Shown here: one piece after another, positions 9,301-17,657 of the stretch
Position numbering within the stretch: position 1 is the stretch's first letter
Layout of the letters: every line of letters starts with the position of its first letter
Assembly (NCBI RefSeq): GCF_009846755.1
Contig: NZ_AQOR01000008.1
Coordinates: 87,286 to 151,285, forward strand
DNA: 64,000 nucleotides
Direction: 5' to 3'
Source of the DNA: Alcanivorax sp. S71-1-4
GTDB taxonomy: Bacteria; Pseudomonadota; Gammaproteobacteria; Pseudomonadales; Alcanivoracaceae
The notes under the pieces: model-generated
Told to the model about the DNA's origin: nothing
The model's database searches: none
Seen by the model: the letters and a program-made list of their open reading frames with translations, nothing else
Position numbers and translations under genes: made by a program

Positions 9301-10832
9301 TCGAGGAAATCGACACCTTTCTTGACCAGCTGCAGGATGAAGTCGCCACGCGTGCCGGCGGTGCCCTGGCGATCCGGCACCGGGACGGCGAGTCCGGCCT
9401 GAGTGGCCTGACCGAGGTCAGCGGCGAGATATCACTGTCCGGTGTGCCGCTTGAAAGCGGGCGCGTGGCATTGAAGGCGATGCCGGTATTCCTGAACGCC
9501 GGTGCCGTCTCGGGCAGCGCGCGCGGGCGCTTTGGCAGTGGCCCGCTGGTGAGCGGCGCTGAGGCGCTGGACGAGGCACTGTCCGCTGTGCAGTCACTGC
9601 TGGACGGCGTGACCCAGACCGCCTACAGCTATGATCAGGCCGAGCAGGCGCTGGCCGCTGCGATAGCATCGGGCACTGCCACGCCCCAGGAAATTGCCGC
9701 GCTGGAAGCCACGCGCGATACCGCGCTGCTGAATTTCCAGTCGGGCGCCTCGCGCAATCTGTTGTTTGAAGCAGGGATCGACATTGATGCGTTGCCGGCC
9801 GCGCAGCGTGCGTTCCTGGATGACTTCCTGCAGAACGAATTCGGCAGCAGCGATTTCTCCCTGGACGACACCGACCTGGCCGCCTATCTGGCCAGCAGCG
9901 GCCGGCTGGAACAACTGGTGGCGGACATCCGTGGCCGGGCAATTGCCTATTCCCGCGCTGCACGGGCACCGGACACCCAGTCCGCGTCCGGCCTGGGCCT
10001 GTCGCTTGGCTATCAAGATGGCAGTTTCTCGGCCGATATAGGCAGTACGCCACTGGGTTTTGAAGTGGAAAACCTGATTGGTGGCCTGCAATGGCAGCCG
10101 GAGGTCGCGGGCCACACCCGGGTGCTGCTGCGCGGCCAGCGGCGCGCGGTGACGGACAGCCTGCTGTCGTATTCCGGCGTCGAGGACCCGGTCAGCGGTC
10201 GCCGCTGGGGCGGGGTGGTGCGCACCGGTGGTGACCTGGGGCTGAATTATGACGACGGTTACCTGGGGGTGTATGGCAGTGTGGGGCTGTACCGCTATAC
10301 CGGCCGGCAAGTGGCCGACAACCGGGGGCTGTTCATCGGTGTCGGCAGTTACCTGCGGCCGATCAACGAGGCCTACCGCACCCTGCAGGCTGGCGTGAAC
10401 GTGAACTACATGGGGTTCCGCGACAACCTGGGTTACTTCACCCTGGGCCATGGCGGATATTTCAGCCCCCAGAGCTATGTCAGCCTGTCGTTGCCGGTGA
10501 GCTATACCCGGACCCGCCAGCGGCTTACCTGGCGCGCCAGTGTGGCGCCCGGTTTCCAGAGCTACAGCCAGGATGCCAGCCCTTATTTCCCGACCCGCTC
10601 ACGGGACCAGATGTGGCTCGACATCCTCGCTACCTCTGGCGTGTTGCCGGCTTCATACTACGCGGCAGACAGCGACAGCGGCCTGGGCCTGAACATGGGG
10701 CTGGGCATGCAGTACCGCGTGGGTCCCGGGCTTGAACTGGGCGCGCGTATCGACTACGACACCTTCGGTGAATATTCCGAGACCTCGGCCTTGATTCACC
10801 TGAACTACACCCTGGAGCCGCGCAGTGACTGA
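6345..10832 (+). CDS. bcsC: Cellulose synthase outer-membrane export subunit BcsC
   Basis: Exports nascent cellulose across the periplasm and outer membrane. It has 1495 residues. An arginine-rich N-region and hydrophobic stretch end at PAFAQQ, a probable signal peptidase site. A long TPR superhelix follows (roughly residues 45-850), then a Pro/Gly/Ser-rich linker (about 850-985) and the BcsC C-terminal beta-barrel ending in alternating aromatic/hydrophobic strands (NYTLEP). This is longer than E. coli BcsC (about 1157), mostly through extra TPR units and linker, and closer to acetobacterial BcsC. Its ATG overlaps the bcsAB stop (ATGA) and its end overlaps bcsD by 8 bases, so the operon is tightly coupled. 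Confidence in identity is high. Confidence 0.93.
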   Translation: MNYSDRFPAQPMRQGRRRHGRWPHLLLAGVMLLTPPAFAQQAGDSVQALYRQAEFWEANNRNDLAAEALQRVLEVQPDDPEALYQLARLAMEMNDDAALERWSARLQRAAPDTIQWRQLQQLRQRNRIDSAGLAEARRLAQAGDSAAALQRYRSLFDAQSPPPDLALEYYQTMAGVPEEWPAARRGLEALLARNPDDRTVAVALAEILTWREGSRTEGIRRLEQIATEQGLDTRTRALWRQALVWLPAEQGHADYFRRYLVRFPDDTEISRKLSSAGQPARGADRAAGYAALERGEESPARNAFNRALRADPNDAQALAGLGLVQLRAGEFSAARVSLSRASQLEPAQASQWRDALASARFYEELEAARAQVAAGQLDQAAARLAPLASDPQRGADARLLQGDIQLRRDRPDAAEDIYRALLLEDNSLQAARAGLANALLAQRRFDEAEAVYADLPASARGEGDFRQQRVAVLREDAEMLIAQGDVVRGEALLQQALLLRPQDPWTRLSLARLADQRGQPLEARNIMLPLAGDQAKPLGLRASAMLAVDQARWDDAVALLRRIPAAQRDADTLALLATAERGQRIAALDLTLSSNDPWQVSRALDQLYTSPPEDPREVGAAAMALVEHGEHTLALVLVRRDLSDSLAGDLVRAPDHYLDHVQVLARAGQEFEAERLLQRLQQASANDPATLRELVTVRRGLVVARADRLRTEGALAQAYDELVRELNRAPDDTALLLALGRLYQQGGMHEEARQVQDYVLARAPGNSEARQAAVQGALAAGDTRRAEQLLADAAPLTEPAMLLLAARTASAQGEKREAIQLARQARDAEQARNLSRFDAWQSGVLADLQQNPFRRRGGAGHESRWQALTSAPVPQDDNPRGAWLPGQRRSSGAWQPATTDQRRYASESFDTGLPATPAGAPAMVAGSDAPASAYPSWGVDNWSASAPGYTPHRYGDPYTGYGSRDMATLSAAPGSRRPTPAEQTRIEEIDTFLDQLQDEVATRAGGALAIRHRDGESGLSGLTEVSGEISLSGVPLESGRVALKAMPVFLNAGAVSGSARGRFGSGPLVSGAEALDEALSAVQSLLDGVTQTAYSYDQAEQALAAAIASGTATPQEIAALEATRDTALLNFQSGASRNLLFEAGIDIDALPAAQRAFLDDFLQNEFGSSDFSLDDTDLAAYLASSGRLEQLVADIRGRAIAYSRAARAPDTQSASGLGLSLGYQDGSFSADIGSTPLGFEVENLIGGLQWQPEVAGHTRVLLRGQRRAVTDSLLSYSGVEDPVSGRRWGGVVRTGGDLGLNYDDGYLGVYGSVGLYRYTGRQVADNRGLFIGVGSYLRPINEAYRTLQAGVNVNYMGFRDNLGYFTLGHGGYFSPQSYVSLSLPVSYTRTRQRLTWRASVAPGFQSYSQDASPYFPTRSRDQMWLDILATSGVLPASYYAADSDSGLGLNMGLGMQYRVGPGLELGARIDYDTFGEYSETSALIHLNYTLEPRSD

Positions 10833-11316
10833 CAAGGTGGGCGACAGCGCAAATCATGACGGCGACTGGCTGGTGCGCAGCCTCGCGTACCACGAATCCC
10901 AGCAGGGCAGCCGCCAGTGGCGTGCGTTCCTGGGCGTGCTGATGCGCGAGCTGAAGGCGACCGCCGGTGATGGCGCTGCCGATTTCCTGCGTCACCTGGG
11001 GGCCTGCATGGCCGAAACCATGCCGCTGGCGCCGCATGACACGCTGGAAGAGCTGACCGCCGCCATCAACCTCCACTGGCATCGCATCAACTGGGGCTGG
11101 TGCGTCATGACGGCCACGCCAGAAGGCATTCATATCCAGCACGGTGCCTGGCCGCGCGTGGATGTGCGTGTGGAAGGGGAGTGGCCGGCGTCGCTGGCCG
11201 CTGTGCTGGAAGGATTGTACGACGCCTGGCTGCGGCAGCAGGGGGGTGACACCGCGATCCGGGTGCGCAGCGTGCGTGTCTGTGCAGACGCGCCGCTGGA
11301 GTTTTTGTATGGCTGA
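10825..11316 (+). CDS. bcsD: Cellulose synthase subunit BcsD
   Basis: A 163-residue protein matching the size and position of BcsD (about 156 residues), the periplasmic octameric ring that helps align glucan chains into crystalline ribbons in Komagataeibacter. It has no signal peptide, as is usual for the family. Start is a GTG within the end of bcsC, and the gene overlaps bcsZ by 8 bases. Its presence together with the fused synthase gives a Komagataeibacter-like bcsAB-C-D arrangement rather than the E. coli type with BcsE/F/G. The assignment rests on operon position, length and the N-terminal/helical pattern; I cannot run a profile search. Confidence 0.85.
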   Translation: MTDKVGDSANHDGDWLVRSLAYHESQQGSRQWRAFLGVLMRELKATAGDGAADFLRHLGACMAETMPLAPHDTLEELTAAINLHWHRINWGWCVMTATPEGIHIQHGAWPRVDVRVEGEWPASLAAVLEGLYDAWLRQQGGDTAIRVRSVRVCADAPLEFLYG

Positions 11317-12406
11317 TACGTTCGGGCGCAGGGCGCGCGCCGGCGCCGGCTTATGTCTGTTGCTGCTGCTCGGGGCCCTTGCGCCGGTCGCCTGCGCGCG
11401 CCCCGGCATGCCTGAACGGTCCAGGGTGGAAGATCCCATGTGGCAGACCTATGCGGCCCTGTTCATTACCCCGGCAGGGCGAGTGGTGGATACCGGCAAC
11501 GAGGGCATCAGCCACAGTGAAGGGCAGAGTTGGGGGTTGCTGCTGGCAGTGGCGCATGATGACCGCGAGCGTTTTGACCGCCTCTGGGACTGGACCCGCG
11601 CAAATCTGGCAGTGCGCAGCGACCGGCTGCTGGCCTGGCGCTATGATCCGGCCGCCGAGCCGCCGGTACGGGACCGCAACAATGCCAGCGACGGCGACCT
11701 GATGGTGGCCTGGGCCATGTGGCGCGCCTGGGAGCGCTGGGGCGATCAGGCCTATCTGGAGGTATCGCGCCGCTTGCGCGAGGACATCCGGCAGCATCTG
11801 GTTCGTGAGCAGGGGGGGTATACCGTGCTGCTGCCGGGGCGCGACGGGTTTGTGCACGGTGACAATGTCTACATCAACCTTTCCTATCTGATCATGCCGG
11901 CGCTGCGGGATTTCGCCGTGATCGATCCTGACGGGCCCTGGGCGGCGCTGATCGAGGATGGCCGGCGAATACTGGAGGCCGGGCGCACCGGTGAGGCACA
12001 GCTGCCGCCGGACTGGCTGGCGCTCGACACCGGCGGCAACCTCGTGCCGGCGCCATTGTGGCCACCGCATTTCGGGTTCGAGGCGGTACGCATTCCGCTG
12101 TATTTCATCTGGGGTGGTGCGCACGAACGCCTTAACGCGCTGTGCAACATCAATCGCTTGTGGCAGCAGGAACTGCCGCCGGCCTGGATCGATGTCACCT
12201 CCGGGGAAGAGGCCACCTTCCCGCTGTCCGCTGGCGGCCTGGCAGTGCGGGCGCTGATGCAGCGCTCGCGGGAATTGCCGCCGGTGGCCCGGGACCTGTC
12301 CAGCCAAGATTACTATTCCGCGTCGCTGACCATGCTGGCCCGTCAGGCGATGCGGGAACGGCCCATCGGCAGCGGCCGGCTGCTGGCCTGCCATACCGTT
12401 CCCTGA
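11309..12406 (+). CDS. bcsZ: Endo-beta-1,4-glucanase BcsZ (GH8)
   Basis: Periplasmic cellulase of the cellulose operon, family GH8, 365 residues. It trims or releases glucan during export. The ATG at 11309 overlaps the bcsD stop; it is followed by an N-terminal signal (basic GRRARA, hydrophobic core, cleavage probably after ACA near residue 30). The general acid lies in HSEGQSWG (Glu71) and the conserved NNASDGD (124-130) supplies the second carboxylate region. A cysteine at the end of the signal (PVAC) could suggest a lipoprotein, but the lipobox is poor. It is the last gene of the operon; I see no clear terminator before cysD. Confidence 0.92.
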   Translation: MADTFGRRARAGAGLCLLLLLGALAPVACARPGMPERSRVEDPMWQTYAALFITPAGRVVDTGNEGISHSEGQSWGLLLAVAHDDRERFDRLWDWTRANLAVRSDRLLAWRYDPAAEPPVRDRNNASDGDLMVAWAMWRAWERWGDQAYLEVSRRLREDIRQHLVREQGGYTVLLPGRDGFVHGDNVYINLSYLIMPALRDFAVIDPDGPWAALIEDGRRILEAGRTGEAQLPPDWLALDTGGNLVPAPLWPPHFGFEAVRIPLYFIWGGAHERLNALCNINRLWQQELPPAWIDVTSGEEATFPLSAGGLAVRALMQRSRELPPVARDLSSQDYYSASLTMLARQAMRERPIGSGRLLACHTVP

Positions 12407-12568
12407 ACCCGGGGTGTCTCCCGCTGCGCCTTGCTGTATCATCCCGGCCCTGAATTCCGTTCCCCAGGGGTGCAGGGTTTCCCGACACCCTCCCGGACAG
12501 GCCCGACCGGCCGGGAGACCGTCGCGACAGACCCTTCCCGTAACGCCTGTAACGAAAGAACCGACACT

Positions 12569-13483
12569 ATGGTGCTTCCAGAACATCGCATGACCCACCT
12601 CCAGGAACTGGAGGCCGAGTCCATTCACATCATTCGTGAAGTGGCTGCCGAGTTTGATAACCCGGTGATGCTGTACTCGATCGGCAAGGATTCCTCGGTG
12701 ATGCTGCATCTGGCCCGCAAGGCGTTCGCGCCGGGCAAGCCACCGTTCCCGTTGCTGCACGTGGACACCACCTGGAAATTCCGCGAGATGATCGCCTTCC
12801 GTAACCGCATGGCCAAAGAAGCGGGTATGGAGTTGCTGGTGCATACCAACCAGGATGGGGTGGCGGCGAACATCAACCCGTTTGATCACGGCAGCGCCAA
12901 ATACACCGACATCATGAAGACCCAGGCGCTCAAACAGGCACTGGATCTGTACGGTTTCGATGCCGCTTTCGGCGGCGCCCGTCGTGACGAGGAAAAATCG
13001 CGCGCCAAGGAACGAGTTTATTCCTTCCGTGACCGCTTCCATCGCTGGGACCCGAAGAACCAGCGCCCGGAGCTGTGGAACCTGTACAACGGCCGCATCA
13101 ATAAAGGCGAGTCGATCCGCGTGTTTCCGCTCTCCAACTGGACCGAGCTGGATATCTGGCAGTACATCTACCTGCAGAACATCGAGATTGTGCCGCTGTA
13201 TTACGCCGACGAACGTCCGGTGGTCGAGCGTGACGGCATGCTGATCATGGTCGACGACGAGCGCCTGCCGCTGGCAGAGGGCGAACAGCCGATGCAGCAG
13301 AGCGTCCGTTTCCGCACCCTGGGTTGCTATCCGCTCACCGGCGCAGTGCCGTCGACGGCGAAGACCCTGCCGGAAATCATTCAGGAAATGCTGGTGGCCC
13401 GTACTTCCGAGCGCTCCGGTCGCGCCATTGATCACGATGAATCCGGCTCCATGGAAAAGAAAAAGCGCGAAGGCTATTTCTGA
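12569..13483 (+). CDS. cysD: Sulfate adenylyltransferase small subunit CysD
   Basis: Catalytic subunit of ATP sulfurylase (sulfate + ATP to APS + PPi), first step of assimilatory sulfate reduction, acting with CysN. 304 residues, as usual. The PP-loop SIGKDSS is at 37-43, and the protein contains the conserved FGGARRDEE and [14 protein letters not shown] stretches. Start chosen so that the protein matches known CysD N-termini (short lead, then [23 protein letters not shown] sequence); the Shine-Dalgarno is weak. It is followed after 96 bases by cysN on the same strand. A TATCAT near 12435 could be a -10 but no convincing -35 accompanies it. Confidence 0.96.
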   Translation: MVLPEHRMTHLQELEAESIHIIREVAAEFDNPVMLYSIGKDSSVMLHLARKAFAPGKPPFPLLHVDTTWKFREMIAFRNRMAKEAGMELLVHTNQDGVAANINPFDHGSAKYTDIMKTQALKQALDLYGFDAAFGGARRDEEKSRAKERVYSFRDRFHRWDPKNQRPELWNLYNGRINKGESIRVFPLSNWTELDIWQYIYLQNIEIVPLYYADERPVVERDGMLIMVDDERLPLAEGEQPMQQSVRFRTLGCYPLTGAVPSTAKTLPEIIQEMLVARTSERSGRAIDHDESGSMEKKKREGYF

Positions 13484-13579
13484 TCTTCCTGACAGACTGC
13501 CGGACGCCTGCTGGCCAGGTACAGTTCAACGAGTTGAAAGGATGGCGGCGCCAGTGACGCCCCATCGGAGAGACGGGAA

Positions 13580-15247
13580 ATGTCTTACGAAGCACCGGAA
13601 ATCGACAACATTGAAGACTATCTGCGACAGCATGAAACCAAGGACATGCTGCGCTTCATCACCTGCGGCAGCGTGGACGACGGCAAGTCGACCCTGATCG
13701 GCCGCCTGCTGCACGACAGCAAGGTGATTTTCGAAGACCAGCTGGCCGCCATTACCAAAGACAGCACGCGCCATGGTACCACCGGTGAGGCTGTTGACCT
13801 GGCGCTGCTGGTGGATGGCCTGCAGTCGGAACGCGAGCAGGGCATCACCATTGATGTGGCCTACCGTTTCTTCGCCACCGACCACCGCAAATACATCATC
13901 GCCGACACGCCGGGGCACGAGCAGTACACCCGGAACATGGCCACCGGCGCGTCCACCGCGCAGGTCGCCATCCTGCTGATCGACGCCCGCTACGGTGTGC
14001 AGGTGCAGACGCGCCGTCACAGCTTCATCTGTTCGCTGCTCGGCATTCGCCACTTCATCATCGCCATCAACAAGATGGATCTGGTCGAGTACAGCCAGGC
14101 GCGCTACGACGAAATCCGCGAGGAATACGCCAGCTTTGTGGCGGCACTGAACGTGCCGGACGTGCGCTACGTGCCGATGTCCGCGCTGACCGGCGACAAC
14201 GTGGTGCATGCCAGCACCAACATGCCCTGGTTCCAGGGCGAGCCGCTGCTGACGCTGCTGGATCACATGCCGGTACAGCGTGATGCGAAGCTGGACACGC
14301 TGCGGTTGCCAGTGCAGTACGTCAACCGGCCCAATCTGGATTTTCGCGGTTATTGCGGCACGCTGGCGGCGGGCGTGGTGAAGCCGGGCATGCCGGTGCG
14401 CGCGCTGCCGTCCGGCAAGACCTCGACGGTCAAGGCCATCGTCACCTGGGAAGGAGAACAGGCGGAAGCCCTTGCCGGGCAGGCGATCACCCTGACCCTG
14501 AACGACGAGATCGATATTTCCCGTGGTGACATGCTGGTCGCGGCGGATGACGCGGTCACGCTCGGCCATGCCTTCATGGCCCACGTGGTGTGGATGCACG
14601 ATCAGCCGCTGCAGACCGGCAAGACGTATGACTTCAAGCTGGGCACCACCTTTACCAGCGGCCAGGTGACAGAGATCGTGCACCAGATCGACGTCAACAC
14701 GCTGGCGCAGCACGCCGCCGAAGACCTGCCGCTGAACGGCATTGCCCTGTGCCGGGTGCAACTGACCCGTGCCGTGGCATTCGATCCGTATGATGCCTGC
14801 AAGGCGACCGGCAGCCTGATCGTCGTCGACCGCCTGAGCAACGTGACGGTTGGTGCGGGCATGGTCGTGTCCGAAGCCGAGCCTGTAAAAGGCGGTAAAA
14901 GCTTACCGCCGGTCACCGCGGAATCACGTGCCCGTCGCCTGGGGCAGCAGGCCGCGCGCCTGGTGGTCAGCGGGCCTGATCAGCAGTTGCTGGCCGGGCA
15001 ACTGGAGCGTGTGCTGTTCGCTGCCGGTGCTTTGCCGGTGGTGGTGGGCGGTGATGAAGACGTCCTGGCCGAACGCCTGCAGGCCGCAGGATTGCTGGTG
15101 ATCCAGCCGGGCGAGGCAGATGGTGCCCGTCGTCTCCAGATTCTTTGTGGCGCGCGTGACATCGCATTGTCATCGCTGGAAGCGGAGAATGGGGCGGCAG
15201 CGGAAACCGTGCTGGCCGCGCTGCGGGAGCACCATATCCTGGGCTGA
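13580..15247 (+). CDS. cysN: Sulfate adenylyltransferase GTPase subunit CysN with vestigial CysC-like tail
   Basis: GTPase that drives APS formation by CysD. G-motifs are intact: GSVDDGKS (30-37), DTPGH (109-113), NKMD (164-167). Start preceded by GGAGA (13567-13571). The length of 555 residues is unusual: plain CysN is about 475 and the CysN-CysC fusion about 630. The extra C-terminus (about 466-555) still reads like APS kinase in parts: LERVLFAAG (475-483, matching LERxLFxxG of CysC), then VVVGGDEDV in place of the LDGDN region, and GLLVIQPG in place of the aGxivI strand. The kinase P-loop GLSGAGKST is absent; only a short SGPDQQ remains. APS kinase activity therefore is unlikely in this protein. 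The remnant reading is my inference from motif order. Confidence 0.92.
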   Translation: MSYEAPEIDNIEDYLRQHETKDMLRFITCGSVDDGKSTLIGRLLHDSKVIFEDQLAAITKDSTRHGTTGEAVDLALLVDGLQSEREQGITIDVAYRFFATDHRKYIIADTPGHEQYTRNMATGASTAQVAILLIDARYGVQVQTRRHSFICSLLGIRHFIIAINKMDLVEYSQARYDEIREEYASFVAALNVPDVRYVPMSALTGDNVVHASTNMPWFQGEPLLTLLDHMPVQRDAKLDTLRLPVQYVNRPNLDFRGYCGTLAAGVVKPGMPVRALPSGKTSTVKAIVTWEGEQAEALAGQAITLTLNDEIDISRGDMLVAADDAVTLGHAFMAHVVWMHDQPLQTGKTYDFKLGTTFTSGQVTEIVHQIDVNTLAQHAAEDLPLNGIALCRVQLTRAVAFDPYDACKATGSLIVVDRLSNVTVGAGMVVSEAEPVKGGKSLPPVTAESRARRLGQQAARLVVSGPDQQLLAGQLERVLFAAGALPVVVGGDEDVLAERLQAAGLLVIQPGEADGARRLQILCGARDIALSSLEAENGAAAETVLAALREHHILG

Positions 15248-15474
15248 CGTGCCACAGGCGTCGCTGCTGCCGGACGCCGGGTGCGGGTTGCAAAGTGCCA
15301 TTATCTGCTGGACACTTTTCGTCCGCTGAGTATGATGACCCGGCGTTTTCCCCGGCGACTGCCCGGAAGCATGGCAGATCCGCTGCTCCAGGGATGGGGT
15401 GGCAAGCCGGTTCAACCGTACCAAAATCTGGTCAGCAGGTGCCTGTAAGGACCGCACGGAGGCGAGTGAGACTG

Positions 15475-17403
15475 ATGGAGCAGTTCGAGCGTTATCACCA
15501 CTGGTTGCTGGGCCTGCCACGTTCCACCAAACAACTGATTCTTCTGCTGGGCGATCTGCTCGCGCTTTCTCTGGTGTTTGTGCTGGCTTACGCGGTGCGT
15601 GTTGGCTCCCCCTTCCCGAACATTACCCAACCCTGGCTGATCCTGGCTGCGCCGCTGCTGACCGCGCCGTGCCTGTACCTGCTGGGTTTCTATCGCGGCA
15701 TGGTGCGCCATCTCGGCGGCGATGCAGTGTTGTCGCTGGTGGCTGCCATGAGCGTCGGGGCGATTGTGCTGGCCGGTGCGGCCTACATGCTCAACGCCTA
15801 CGGCACGCCGCGCTCGGTGTTCATCATCTATTGGGCGCTTGGCATTCTGTATCTTGGCGGCAGCCGCTTTATCCTGCGCCGCTATCTGTTCTGGGCGGTG
15901 CATGGCCGTCATCACCGTGTGCCGGTGGCGATCTACGGTGCCGGCAGTTCCGGTATCCAGCTTGCCACGGCGCTGAAAAACGGTAACCAGTTCCAGCCGC
16001 TGGCGTTTGTCGATGACCGGGTGGCGGTGCAGGGCACCACCATCGAGGGTCTGCCGGTACTCAGCCGTGAGGGCCTGACCCGTTACGTGCGCCGGGGGCG
16101 GCTGGCCACGGTGCTGCTGGCGATGCCGTCGGCGTCGCGGTCGCAGCGGCTGCGGGTGATCACCTATCTGGAAAAACTGCCGGTGCAGGTCAAGTCAGTA
16201 CCTGCCATGGGGGATATCGTGGCGGGGCTCGCCCGCATCGAAGAAGTGCGCGATGTGGCGATCGAGGATCTGCTCGGCCGTGAACCGGTACCGCCACGGG
16301 AAGACCTGCTGCACGCCTGTATTACTGGCAAGAACGTGCTGGTGACCGGTGCCGGCGGCTCTATCGGCAGCGAACTGTGCCGGCAGATCGTGCGCCTGAA
16401 ACCGACCCGGCTGGTGTTGGTGGAGCACAACGAGTTCGGGCTTTACAGCATGGAGAAAGAACTGCGCGAGCTGGCGCAGGACGAGTCACTGGAGATCGTC
16501 TCGGTGCTGGGGTCAGTGGTGAACCGTGGCCTGCTTGAGTCTGTCTGCCGTCGTTACGATGTGCACACCTTCTACCATGCTGCGGCGTACAAGCACGTGC
16601 CCATCGTGGAACTGAATCCCTCCGCCGGCGTGCGCAACAATATTCTCGGTACACTCACCGCCGCCCAGGCAGCGGAGACGGTGGGGGTCGAACGCTTTAT
16701 TCTGATTTCCACTGACAAGGCCGTGCGGCCGACCAATGTCATGGGCGCCACCAAGCGCTTTGCGGAGCTGATCCTGCAGGCGCTGTCCGAGCGCGGCGGC
16801 AAGACGGTGTTTTCCATGGTGCGTTTTGGCAATGTGCTGGGGTCATCCGGTTCCGTGGTGCCGCTGTTTCGCGAACAGATCCGCTGCGGCGGCCCGGTGA
16901 CGGTGACGCACCCGGAAGTGACCCGTTACTTCATGACGATCCCGGAAGCGGCGCAACTGGTGATCCAGGCCGGGTCCATGGCGCGCGGCGGTGAAGTATT
17001 CGTGCTGGATATGGGCGAACCGGTACGCATCTATGACCTGGCCTGCGCCATGATCCATCTGATGGGCTACTCGGTGCGCGATGAACTGCACCCGGACGGT
17101 GATATCGATATCAACTACACCGGCCTGCGCCCGGGCGAAAAGCTCTACGAAGAACTGCTGTTCAGTGACGATGGCCTGGGCACCGACCATCCGATGATCA
17201 TGCAGGCGCGCGAAGACTGCCTGGCCTGGTCACAACTGGAAAGTGCGATGGAATCGTTCCGTTATGCGCTGGAAGACGGCGACGAGGAAGCCATGTGTGC
17301 GCTGTTGCGCCGGTACGTGGCAGGCTACGTGCCGAGCGAGCAGGATGCGCTGTCGGTGATCGAGACGCAGAAATCGCAGAAAGAAGGCGCTGTGCTGCAC
17401 TGA
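15475..17403 (+). CDS. WbpM/CapD-type UDP-sugar 4,6-dehydratase, membrane-anchored
   Basis: Membrane-bound NAD(P)-dependent nucleotide-sugar dehydratase of the WbpM/FlaA1/PglF group, which makes 6-deoxy-4-keto UDP-sugars for surface glycans. 642 residues (WbpM about 665). Four hydrophobic helices lie in the first 130 residues, followed by a CoA-binding-like Rossmann domain, then the extended SDR domain with GAGGSIG (292-298), TDK (413-415) and the M-x3-K pair (M423, K427) that replaces Tyr-x3-Lys in this subfamily. GGAGG at 15458-15462 precedes the start by 12 bases; an in-frame GTG at 15466 is possible but too close to it. It sits next to tRNA-Asn and uvrB, as wbpM does at the end of the Pseudomonas aeruginosa O-antigen locus. 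Confidence 0.9.
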   Translation: MEQFERYHHWLLGLPRSTKQLILLLGDLLALSLVFVLAYAVRVGSPFPNITQPWLILAAPLLTAPCLYLLGFYRGMVRHLGGDAVLSLVAAMSVGAIVLAGAAYMLNAYGTPRSVFIIYWALGILYLGGSRFILRRYLFWAVHGRHHRVPVAIYGAGSSGIQLATALKNGNQFQPLAFVDDRVAVQGTTIEGLPVLSREGLTRYVRRGRLATVLLAMPSASRSQRLRVITYLEKLPVQVKSVPAMGDIVAGLARIEEVRDVAIEDLLGREPVPPREDLLHACITGKNVLVTGAGGSIGSELCRQIVRLKPTRLVLVEHNEFGLYSMEKELRELAQDESLEIVSVLGSVVNRGLLESVCRRYDVHTFYHAAAYKHVPIVELNPSAGVRNNILGTLTAAQAAETVGVERFILISTDKAVRPTNVMGATKRFAELILQALSERGGKTVFSMVRFGNVLGSSGSVVPLFREQIRCGGPVTVTHPEVTRYFMTIPEAAQLVIQAGSMARGGEVFVLDMGEPVRIYDLACAMIHLMGYSVRDELHPDGDIDINYTGLRPGEKLYEELLFSDDGLGTDHPMIMQAREDCLAWSQLESAMESFRYALEDGDEEAMCALLRRYVAGYVPSEQDALSVIETQKSQKEGAVLH

Positions 17404-17470
17404 CCTGTTTGCCGGACGGGATATCTCGTCCGGCTTCTGCTCTGGTCTTGTCTGCAGGCAGTACATAAAC

Positions 17471-17505
17471 AAAAAGCCCGGTGTTCATTGAACACCGGGC
17501 TTTTT
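17471..17505. terminator. Bidirectional Rho-independent terminator
   Basis: AAAAAGCCCGGTGTTC and GAACACCGGGCTTTTT form a long perfect stem around a short ATT-containing loop, with A- and T-runs on the two sides. It can end the wbpM-like transcript on the plus strand and the tRNA-Asn transcript on the minus strand. Confidence 0.92.
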
Positions 17506-17511
17506 GCTGTT

Positions 17512-17587
17512 TGGCTCCGCCTGCTGGGCTCGAACCAGCGACCCACTGATTAACAGTCAGTTGCTCTACCGACTGAGCTAAGGCGGA
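17512..17587 (-). tRNA. tRNA-Asn (GTT)
   Basis: 76-nt cloverleaf on the minus strand with acceptor TCCGCCT/AGGCGGA, discriminator G, encoded CCA and anticodon GTT in the loop CTGTTAA. The T-arm GGTTCGAGCC is canonical. It lies between the bidirectional terminator and its own promoter at 17606-17634. In P. aeruginosa the equivalent tRNA-Asn also borders wbpM and uvrB. Confidence 0.97.
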
Positions 17588-17605
17588 ATGTATGCAACGG
17601 CGCGT

Positions 17606-17634
17606 ATAGTAGTGAGGCCCTCAGGGTCGGTCAA
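17606..17634 (-). promoter_or_regulatory. Sigma-70 promoter of tRNA-Asn
   Basis: On the minus strand TTGACC (17629-17634) and TACTAT (17606-17611) are separated by exactly 17 bases, and the tRNA starts 18 bases beyond the -10. The -35 lies in the loop of the hairpin at 17617-17646. Confidence 0.8.
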
Positions 17635-17646
17635 TACCCTGAGGGC
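17617..17646 (-). terminator. Hairpin after aspC overlapping the tRNA-Asn promoter
   Basis: GCCCTCAGGGT (17617-17627) and ACCCTGAGGGC (17636-17646) form a perfect 11-bp stem with an 8-base loop, 11 bases past the aspC stop. No T-run follows on the minus strand, so it is a terminator-like or transcript-stabilising hairpin. It covers the -35 and most of the spacer of the tRNA-Asn promoter. Confidence 0.6.
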
Positions 17647-17657
17647 GCGTTTGCTGC

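Noticed and set aside
11384..11398. BcsZ as a lipoprotein (PVAC)
   Set aside because: The residue at -3 is Pro and the hydrophobic/AxA pattern favours signal peptidase I cleavage after ACA.
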